Source: Prunella strophiata | Lineage: Eukaryota > Chordata > Aves > Passeriformes > Prunellidae | Direction of reading: 5' to 3' | Length of the DNA: 64,000 nucleotides | Assembly (NCBI GenBank): GCA_036583965.1 | Contig: JAZBQD010000033.1 | Coordinates: 19,491,446-19,555,445, forward strand | Part shown: positions 32,644 through 43,200 of the stretch, one piece after another | Layout: each line of letters begins with the position of its first letter | Position numbering within the stretch: the stretch's first letter is position 1 | Position numbers and translations under genes: made by a program | Notes under the pieces: model-generated | Database searches by the model: none | Told to the model about the DNA's origin: nothing | The model's input: only the letters and a program-made list of their open reading frames with translations

Positions 32644-35075
32644 CTGGGGTCACAGAAGGCTGAGGTCACAGCAGGCTCTGGGGTCACAGAAGGCTGAGGT
32701 CACAGCAGGCTCTGGGGTCACAGAAGGCTGAGGTCACAGCAGGCTCTGGGGTCACAGAAGGCTGAGGTCACAGCAGGCTCTGGGGTCACAGAAGGCTGAG
32801 GTCACAGCAGGCTCTGGGGTCACAGAAGGCTGAGGTCACAGCAGGCTCTGGGGTCACAGAAGGCTGAGGTCACAGCAGGCTCTGGGGTCACAGAAGGCTG
32901 AGGTCACAGCAGGCTCTGGGGTCACAGAAGGCTGAGGTCACAGCAGGCTCTGGGGTCACAGAAGGCTGAGGTCACAGCAGGCTCTGGGGTCACAGAAGGC
33001 TGAGGTCACAGCAGGCTCTGGGGTCACAGAAGGCTGAGGTCACAGCAGGCTCTGGGGTCACAGAAGGCTGAGGTCACAGCAGGCTCTGGGGTCACAGAAG
33101 GCTGAGGTCACAGCAGGCTCTGGGGTCACAGAAGGCTGAGGTCACAGCAGGCTCTGGGGTCACAGAAGGCTGAGGTCACAGCAGGCTCTGGGGTCACAGA
33201 AGGCTGAGGTCACAGCAGGCTCTGGGGTCACAGAAGGCTGAGGTCACAGCAGGCTCTGGGGTCACAGAAGGCTGAGGTCACAGCAGGCTCTGGGGTCACA
33301 GAAGGCTGAGGTCACAGCAGGCTCTGGGGTCACAGAAGGCTGAGGTCACAGCAGGCTCTGGGGTCACAGAAGGCTGAGGTCACAGCAGGCTCTGGGGTCA
33401 CAGAAGGCTGAGGTCACAGCAGGCTCTGGGGTCACAGAAGGCTGAGGTCACAGCAGGCTCTGGGGTCACAGAAGGCTGAGGTCACAGCAGGCTCTGGGGT
33501 CACAGAAGGCTGAGGTCACAGCAGGCTCTGGGGTCACAGAAGGCTGAGGTCACAGCAGGCTCTGGGGTCACAGAAGGCTGAGGTCACAGCAGGCTCTGGG
33601 GTCACAGAAGGCTGAGGTCACAGCAGGCTCTGGGGTCACAGAAGGCTGAGGTCACAGCAGGCTCTGGGGTCACAGAAGGCTGAGGTCACAGCAGGCTCTG
33701 GGGTCACAGAAGGCTGAGGTCACAGCAGGCTCTGGGGTCACAGAAGGCTGAGGTCACAGCAGGCTCTGGGGTCACAGAAGGCTGAGGTCACAGCAGGCTC
33801 TGGGGTCACAGAAGGCTGAGGTCACAGCAGGCTCTGGGGTCACAGAAGGCTGAGGTCACAGCAGGCTCTGGGGTCACAGAAGGCTGAGGTCACAGCAGGC
33901 TCTGGGGTCACAGAAGGCTGAGGTCACAGCAGGCTCTGGGGTCACAGAAGGCTGAGGTCACAGCAGGCTCTGGGGTCACAGAAGGCTGAGGTCACAGCAG
34001 GCTCTGGGGTCACAGAAGGCTGAGGTCACAGCAGGCTCTGGGGTCACAGAAGGCTGAGGTCACAGCAGGCTCTGGGGTCACAGAAGGCTGAGGTCACAGC
34101 AGGCTCTGGGGTCACAGCAGGCTCTGGGGTCACAGAAGGCTGAGGTCACAGCAGGCTCTGGGGTCACAGAAGGCTGAGGTCACAGCAGGCTCTGGGGTCA
34201 CAGAAGGCTGAGGTCACAGCAGGCTCTGGGGTCACAGAAGGCTGAGGTCACAGCAGGCTCTGGGGTCACAGCAGGCTCTGGGGTCACAGAAGGCTGAGGT
34301 CACAGCAGGCTCTGGGGTCACAGAAGGCTGAGGTCACAGCAGGCTCTGGGGTCACAGAAGGCTGAGGTCACAGCAGGCTCTGGGGTCACAGAAGGCTGAG
34401 GTCACAGCAGGCTCTGGGGTCACAGAAGGCTGAGGTCACAGCAGGCTCTGGGGTCACAGAAGGCTGAGGTCACAGCAGGCTCTGGGGTCACAGAAGGCTG
34501 AGGTCACAGCAGGCTCTGGGGTCACAGAAGGCTGAGGTCACAGCAGGCTCTGGGGTCACAGAAGGCTGAGGTCACAGCAGGCTCTGGGGTCACAGAAGGC
34601 TGAGGTCACAGCAGGCTCTGGGGTCACAGAAGGCTGAGGTCACAGCAGGCTCTGGGGTCACAGAAGGCTGAGGTCACAGCAGGCTCTGGGGTCACAGAAG
34701 GCTGAGGTCACAGCAGGCTCTGGGGTCACAGAAGGCTGAGGTCACAGCAGGCTCTGGGGTCACAGAAGGCTGAGGTCACAGCAGGCTCTGGGGTCACAGA
34801 AGGCTGAGGTCACAGCAGGCTCTGGGGTCACAGAAGGCTGAGGTCACAGCAGGCTCTGGGGTCACAGAAGGCTGAGGTCACAGCAGGCTCTGGGGTCACA
34901 GAAGGCTGAGGTCACAGCAGGCTCTGGGGTCACAGAAGGCTGAGGTCACAGCAGGCTCTGGGGTCACAGAAGGCTGAGGTCACAGCAGGCTCTGGGGTCA
35001 CAGAAGGCTGAGGTCACAGCAGGCTCTGGGGCTCTGGGGTCACAGAAGGCTGAGGTCACAGCAGGGCTCTGAGGT
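32644..35075 (+). repeat. 34-bp minisatellite upstream of gene C, about 71 copies
   Basis: The same two-half unit as at 8110-10058, but the 18-bp half reads tctggggtcacagaaggc in nearly all units (cagaagg instead of cagcagg). A few irregular units occur near 34110, 34265 and 35030. It ends about 180 bp before the gene C start codon. Confidence 0.97.
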
Positions 35076-35253
35076 CACAGAGTGTCCCAGAGCCCCGTGC
35101 TTGCACAGCACCACAAGGACCGAGCACTCAGTGCTTGAGCACAACTGTTTGCGGCAGCAGCGGCGGTGGCAGCAGTGGTGCTGACATTGGGACAGCGGTG
35201 TCAGGACAGTGGTGGCAGCAGCAGCTGCAGGGACTGGCAGAGGGCAAGGCACC

Positions 35254-37211
35254 ATGGCCCTTGCTCTGCGCCTCTTCCTCCTGCTCCTCCTGGCCGTGGC
35301 CCTGCCTGCCAGGGCTGCCCAGGCTGCTCCTCTGCAAGCGCGGGGAGCAGGTGAGCCGGCAGCCTGGCTCCCCTTTCCTGGGACAGCGCTCCCTGCTCCC
35401 CGGGAAGCGCTGGGGATGGTTTTCCCCAGGGCTTTAGGGAGGGCTTTCCTCTGTGCGAGGGAGATAGCCCCCAGAGACGGTGGGCTGTTCCCCCACCTCT
35501 CCAGGGATGTTGCACAGGGCAGGGAAAGAGGGGGTAGAATGGGCAAGAGTTTCCCAGACTCCTCTACAGCGTTTGTCTTCTCCATTGCCACTTGGCTCCC
35601 ACAGCCTTACCTGACCCCCTTGCAGTGCCCCCTTCCCTGAGGCAGAGGGGGATCCCAGCACACCATGGAAATGGTTCTGATCTCTGCTCCCTTCTAGATT
35701 GGCAACATGACATGGATAATTTGGAAATGCTTGCGAATGGTGGTTTGAAGACCTTGCCAGATGCTGGAGGCAAGTTCTCAATGTTCCTTTCCTGACAGAA
35801 TAATCACTGTCAATCATGCAAGATCTCTCTTGTACCATTTCCCTTAAACTCCTCTGAAGGTTGTTGTATTCAGGGACCCTTATCCAGATCCCTTCTGGAG
35901 CCCTGAGTGATCCCACAGGATTGCTGTCAGTGGGAGGAAGGAGCATTTAGCTGTCCATCTTCCTCCGGTGTGCAATGCCAGTTTGTCCTTCTGTGTGCCC
36001 TGTGCAGCCACAGAGAAGAGCAGAGAGGGAAGGGGCCAGGCCCAGGGCTGTGTCCCAGGGCTGAGCCTTTTGTGCAGCCTGAGGAGCTCCTACAGTGCCA
36101 CGGGAGCTGTTCTGTCCTGCCTTTCTTTGCAGCTGAACCTGTTGGTGAAGGTGGTGCAGCTTCCCAACCCACGTCCAGGACTGAGCCTCTGGGAGATGGT
36201 GAGGGTAGGTCAAGGCCTTTCCCCAGGGAGAGCTGCCAGCTCAGAGCCCAAAGCTCGGCCAGGGGGGGCATGGCTGCAGGTGCCAGGACAGAACCATGCA
36301 CGTGTGTGCCCTCGCCCTGCACGATCCCCTCACCGCTCCTGCAGGCTCAGTGGTGCCTATGGCAGATCAGCAGAGATGACAGAAGCTGCTGTGGCTGTTG
36401 TGTTACAGGTGTGTCTGCAGGGACAACTTCTCCAGTTTCCTTGGTGGTTACTGGAGGCAAGCCAAGCTCCCATCGCAGGGGTGAGTAGTGTGTCCCTGCT
36501 GACCCCACAGGCTGAGCCCTGGTTTTGTGGGATCCATTCCTCGGAAATGGAACTCTGTTGCTCTAAGGTCCTCCAACAGGAAAGAACAGAGCTACAGAAC
36601 ACAAGAAACCCCTCGAGCCATCCGAACACATGAATCAAATGCCGAAGGAAATTATGGAGGCAGAACAAAGTGGGTGTATTTCCCTCAGCCTTGCCCTGGG
36701 ACTCAGCAGCCGGGGGCTTTCGCTGCACATCTGGACATGTCGTGCCCGGCACAGCGGGAAGGGATCCATGGCAGCCTCGCTGTCCTGCTGCTGCTTTCAC
36801 GGCCTGCAGGGCTGTTTCCCAGCCTGGCCTGGCTGCAGCTTCTGTCCAGCCTCTGCAGCCAGGCATTTGGCATCAGCTGACAGGGAGCCCAAACTGCAAC
36901 ATGGGCGTGCGATCCCCTGCAATTTCCTAGTCTCAGGGGAGGACAGACCTGGAGGGCCGGTTGTTTGGAGAATGGAGGGCACGGGCTCATGAAGAGTCCG
37001 GCCATTTTCCTGATCCTAACCCTTTTATAAGCATTGCCTTCTGAAGATGCTAAATCCCCAAAGTGGAACAGCTCCATCTGATCCAGCTGTCCATTCTCTT
37101 TTATCAAGGAATAGACCAAAGAGCTGTACCGAAGGTGGCGTTTCCCAGGGTAAGTGGCGGCTCACTGGCAACCCCTGCTTCAGGAAGGAAGGCGATGCCA
37201 GACACAGGCAG

Positions 37212-37268
<57 letters not shown>

Positions 37269-40200
37269 AGGTAATTGCTGTGCTGGGCTCAGCCCTCGGC
37301 GGGGCTGTGTGGCAGCAGCTCTTCCCCCAGGCTCTGCTCTTGCCCGGCCCAGCAGCAGCCAAAGCTGGAGGCGCCTCGGCTTCGAGGCCTCTGGAGCTCG
37401 TTCACAGCCCTGGGGAAACAGGACTCGTGCACCAACGTCCCTCCCGCTGCAGCTGCTCCGGAGCTGGCCCTGAGTGCCCAGAGGCTCAAGGCACAGGAGC
37501 AGCCCCGAGCGGGAGCCCTGCCACGAGCCCAGGGCCAGAGCCAGCCCTGGCTCCCCACTGGGCAGGGGCTGCACTGGATCCTGACAGGGCCTGCCTCTGT
37601 CCCCTGGGGCTGGAAAAGTTGACATAGGGCCAGGAGTGGTAAAATGATGGATACTTTAGGCATGGCCTCCTGTAGTTTTTCTTGGGCCTTTAGGGAGAGT
37701 TTCAGCAGTGGAAATGAGAGTCCTGAATGGCTCTGGGCTGCTCTCCCACCTTTCTAAGGATGCTCCACCGGGTCTGCAAAGAGTCTGGAGAGTGGCCAGG
37801 AGCCAGCCCAGACCTCACCAGGCCCATGTGCAGCTTTGGCCTTGTCCAATTACATCTGGCTCCCACAGCCTTACCCAACCCCCTCGCGGTGCCCTGTTCC
37901 CGGAGGCAGAGGGGGATCACAGCAAACCATGGAAATGGTTCTAATCTCTGCTCCCTTCTAGATGGAGTTCTTGGGAAGGCTTCTCCATTAGCTTGGCTGC
38001 ATAAAGTTTTGAAGCTGTCTGGGCCCCCTTCAGGTATGTTCTCACTGTGCCACCAAGGAAAAATTTTTGACAACCTGGCAGGAACCAGGTGACAGAACAT
38101 GCTGTGGCTGTTGTGTTACAGATGTGTCTGCAGGGAGGACTTTTCCTGCCCCTTTGCTGATACCTACACACAAGCCCAGCTCCCATCGCAGGGGTGAGTA
38201 GTGTGTCCCTGCTGACCCCACAGGCTGAGCCCTGGTTTTGTGGAATCCATTCCTGGGAAATGGAACTCTGTTGCTCTAAGGTCCTCCAACAGGAAAGAAC
38301 AGAGCTAAAGGACACAAGAACCCCCATGTGCCATCCGAACACATAAGGGAAATGCTGAAGGAAATGCTGCAGGGAGGACAAGGTGGGGGCACTTCCCTCA
38401 GCCTTGCCCTGGGACTCAGCAGCCGGGGGCTTTCGCTGCACATCTGGACACGCCGTGCCCGGCACAGCGGGAAGGGATCCATGGCAGCCTCGCTGCCCTG
38501 CTGCTGCTTTCACGCCCTGCAGGGCTGTTTCCCAGCCTGGCCTGGCTGCAGCTACTCCCCAGCCTCTGCAGCCAGGCATTTGGCATCAGCTGACGGGGAG
38601 CCCAAATTGCATCACGAGCCAGGCACACCCTGAGATCCCTTGCAATTTCCCAGTGTCCAGGAAGATCAGAAGGGGCAGCTGTTTGAAAAAGGGAGGGCCA
38701 TGGCCTACACAATAAGTTTATATGATTTCCAGATCCATATCAATGTGTTTTACAAGCATTGCCTTATGATGATGCCACCCCTCCTGTCTGGGTAATGGTT
38801 CCATGTGATCCAACTGTATAATTTTCTTTCTCCAGAGAAGGACCAAAAATTAGTGCTGAAGGAAGCATTTCCCGGAGGAAGCAGGGGCTCATTGTCAGCC
38901 TCTGCTGCAGGAAGGGAGGTGATGCCAGGCACAGTCACAGGAGGTAATTGCTGTGCCTCTGGGCCTGAGCCCTGCTGAGCCTTGAGCTGCCCTTTCTGCT
39001 GCTTGGCAGTGCGGGCACAGCCGGGACAAGACCGGCACAGCCCAGAGGAATTATCCCGAGCAGGCTCAGGGCACTCGGGTACTGAGCAGTGCTGCTGGGG
39101 TCCCTCCGTGGGAGACACGTCCCGAAACCTGGGAGTGACTGCACAGGGTGCCCATGGTTGGGAAAGGGCAGAGGGGGAGAGCAAGGCTCCAGTGTGTCCT
39201 GCCAGGGCCTGGCTATGTGCCCTTGGGCTGGGGGAGGTGTCCCAGCAGAGGGAAGGAGATAGGGAGTGTAGGAGTGAAGGAGATCGAAATAATTGTGGCA
39301 CTACATGCTGCAGTTTTCCCCAGGGTTTTAGGGAACTTTCCCTCTGTGGAAGGGAGAGAGACCTTAGGGGCCTGGGCATTTTTAGCTGCCCCAGCAGGAA
39401 TGTTGCACAGGATCTGCAGAGAGGGTGGAGAATGACCAGGAGCCAGCCCAGAGGTCCCCATGCCCCTGTGCAGCATTGGCCTTGTCCATTCACATCTGGC
39501 TCCCACAGCCTTACCTAACCCCCTTGCAGTGCTGTGTTCCCAGAGACAAAATGGGGATCCCAGCACAACATGGAGACAGTTCTTTTTTATGCTCTCTTCT
39601 GTACTGGGATCGTGACATGGATTCCCTGATCATCCCTCTGGATGACAATTCAAAGACCTTGCCACATGCTGCATGCAAGTTCTCAAAGTCCCTTTTTACT
39701 TAGAGAATAATCGTTGAAAGAGTGGCAAAAGCTCACATATGTCCGACTTTTCCTTAAGAGTAGGAAGGTTGTTGTATTCTGGAAGCCTTGGCCTGATTCC
39801 TTCTGGAGCCTTGAGTGATCCCACAGGATCGCTGTCAGTGGGAGGAAGGAGAATTTAGCTGTCCATCTTCCTCCTGTGTGCAATGCCAGTGTGTCCTTCT
39901 GTGTGCTCTGTGCAGCCATGGAGAAGAGCAGAGAGGGAAGGGGCCGGGCCCAGGGCTGTGCCCCAGGGCTGAGCCTTTCACAGCTCCTTTGCCAGCCCCA
40001 GGGAGCCTGAGCTGCTCCTGCTGCTGCCACTGCCAAGGCCTGGCCCTGCCTGGGGCTGGGTTTAGAGCTGCTGGCAGCTCCAGGGAGTCCTTTCTCCACA
40101 AGTGACCTGCAAGGGGCTCCTTCCATCCCAGTGTGGGGCCACTGCAGGCACGTGGTCCCCCTGCCCCTGCTCCTGAGTGGAAGGCAGAGCTGAGGGAGTG

Positions 40201-43200
40201 CCTTGGAGGGTACCAATCACCCTGGTGCACTCACTGCCACTCAGGCCTGAAGGAGAATCTGCAGCAGTGCCATGGGAGCTGTTCTGTTCTGCCTTTCTTT
40301 GCAGCTGAACCTGTTGGTGAAAGTGATCTGGCTTCCCAACCCACATTCAGGATTGAGCCTCTGGGAGATGGTGAGGGTAGGTCAAGGCCTTTCCCCAGGG
40401 AGAGCTGCCAGCTCAGAGCCCAAAGCTTGGCCAGGGGGGCATGGCTGCAGGTGCCAGGAAAGTACCATGCACGTGTGTGCCCTCAACCTGCACGATCCCC
40501 TCACCGCTCCTGCGGCTCAGTGGTGCCTGTGGAGATCAGCAGAGATGACAGAAGCTGCTGTGGCTGTTGAGTTGCAGGTGTGTCTACAGGGAGGATTTTC
40601 CAAGGTCCTTTGGCGGATGTGTCACACAAGCCCAGCTCCCATCACAGGGGTGAGTAGTGTTTCCCTGCTGACCCCACAGGCTGAGCCCTGATTTTTTGGA
40701 ATCCATTCCTGGGAAATGGAACTCTGTTGCTCTAAGGTCCTCCAACAGGAAAGAACAGAGCTACAGAACACAAGAAACCCCACGAGCCATCCGAACACAT
40801 GAGGCAAATGCTGAAGGAAATGCTGCAGGGAGGACAAGGTGGGTGCATTTCCCTCAGCCTTGCCCTGGGACTCAGCAGCCGGGGGCTTTCACTGCACATC
40901 TGGACAGGCCGTGCCCGGCACAGCGGGAAGGGATCCATGGCAGCCTCACTGTCTTGCTGCTGCTTTCACGGCCTGCAGGGCTGTTTCCCAGCCTGGCCTG
41001 GCTGCAGCTTCTGCCCAGCCTCTGCAGCCAGGCATTTGGCATCAGCTGACGGGGAGCCCAAACTGCTGGGTCTGAGATCCCCTGCGATTTTCCCATCTCT
41101 GGGGATATAATGATAGGCAGTTGTTTCAAGAAAGGAGGATCCTGACCCACCAAGAAAAGCCTGGGCATTTTCCTGATCCTAACACATATATTTGACAAGC
41201 TTTGCCTCCTGAAGATAGCACCTCCCCAACGGGGAGTAGCCCCACCTGATCCAGCTGTGCCTCTTCCTTTCTCCAGAAGTTGAATGTGAGGCTGTGCTGA
41301 TGGCTGCGTTTCCCAGAGGAAGCAGTGGCTCATTGTCAGCCTCTGCTGCAGGAAGGGAGGCGATGCCAGGCACAGTCACAGGAGGTAATTGCTGTGCCTC
41401 TGGGCCTGAGCCCTGCTGAGGCTTGAGCTGCCCTCTCTGCTGCTTGGACGTGCCTGCCCTCCAGGCATGTTGCATGGGGCCTGCAAAGAGAGTGGAGAGT
41501 GGCCAGGAGCCAGCCCAGAGCTCCCCAGGCCCCTGTGCAGCTTTGGCCATGTCCATTCAGATCTGGCTCCCTCAGCCTAAACCAACCCCCTTGCAGTGCC
41601 CAGTTCCCTGGGAGAGGAGGGGATCCCAGCACACCGTGGAAATGGTTCTGATCTCTGCTGCCTTCTAGATTGGCAACATGACATGGATAATTTGGAATTG
41701 CTGTTGAATAATGCTTTGAAGATCTTGGAGTATGCTGGAGGCAAGTTCTGAATTTCACTTGTTACAGACAGCATAATCAGTGTTAGTTTAACAAGGCCGT
41801 ATTTGTGCCATTTTACTTTAGAGACTGAAGGTGGAAAGAATCTGGACACCTGGCCCTGCTCCCTTCTGGAGCCCTTAGTGATCCCACAGGATTGCTGTCA
41901 GTGGGAGGAAGGAGCATTTAGCTGTCCATCTTCCTCCTGTGTGCAATGCCAGTTTGTCCTTCTGTGTGTCCTGTGCAGCCAAGGAGAAGAGCAGAGAGGG
42001 AAGGGGCCAGACCCAAGGCTGTGCCCCAGGGCTGAGCCTTTTGTGCAGCCTGAGGAGCTCCTACAGTGCCATGGGAGCTGTTCTGTCCTGCCTTTCTTTG
42101 CAGCTGAACCTGTTGGTGAAGGTGGTGCAGCTTCCCAACCCACGTCCAGGACTGAGCCTCTGGGAGATGGTGAGGGTAGGTCAAGGCCTTTCCCCAGGGA
42201 GAGCTGCCAGCTCAGAGCCCAAAGCTCGGCCAGGGGGGGCATGGCTGCTGGTGCCAGGACAGAACCATGCACGTGTGTGCCCTGCCCTGCACGATCCCCT
42301 CACCACTCCTGCAGCTCAGTGGTGCCCATGCAGATCAGCAGAGATGGCAGAAGCTGCTGTGGCTGTTGAGTTACAGGTGTGTCTGCAGGGAGGATTTTCC
42401 AAGGTCCTTTGATGGAGGTTGCCCGCAAGCCCAGCTCCCATCGCAGGGGTGAGTAGTGTGTCCCTGCTGACCCCACAGGCTGAGCCCTGGTTTTGTGGAA
42501 TCCATTCCTGGGAAACTGAACTACTTTCCTACTACTCCAGCAGGAAACAACAAACCCACAGGAGAGATGGAATTGCTTGAGTCAAATGGTGTCCTGAGAG
42601 ATGTCGTGAAGGAACTGCGAAAAGGGTGTGGTGGGTACATTTCCCTCAGCCTTGTCCTGGGACTCAGCAGCCGGGGGCTTTCGCTGCACATCTGGACACG
42701 CCGTGCCCGGCACAGCGGGAAGGGATCCATGGCAGCCTCGCTGCCCTGCTGCTGCTTTCACGCCCTGCAGGGCTGTTTGCCTGCCTGGCCTGGCTGCAGC
42801 TTCTCCCCAGCCTCTGCAGCCAGGCATTTGGCATCAGCTGGCAGGGAGCCCAAACTGCAACTTGGGCCATCCACACCCTGAGATCGCCTGCAATTTCTCG
42901 GTCTCCAGGAAGATCGGGGGGGGTGGTGGTTTTGGCAAGAGAGAGCCCTGTCTCTGCCCCAGGAGCCTGGGCCTTATCCTGATCTTTATCCATATCTGAC
43001 AAGTACTGCCTCCTGAAGAGGCCACCTCCCCGATGTGTAATGGTTCCATCTGATCCAGCTGTGCCTCTTCCTTTCTCAAGGGATGGACAGAGAGGCTCTA
43101 TGGATGGCAGCATTTCCTGCAGAAAGGGAGGTGATGCCAGGCACAGTTACAGGAGGTAATTGCTGTGCCTCTGGGCCTGAGCCCTCTGTGAGGCTGTGTG

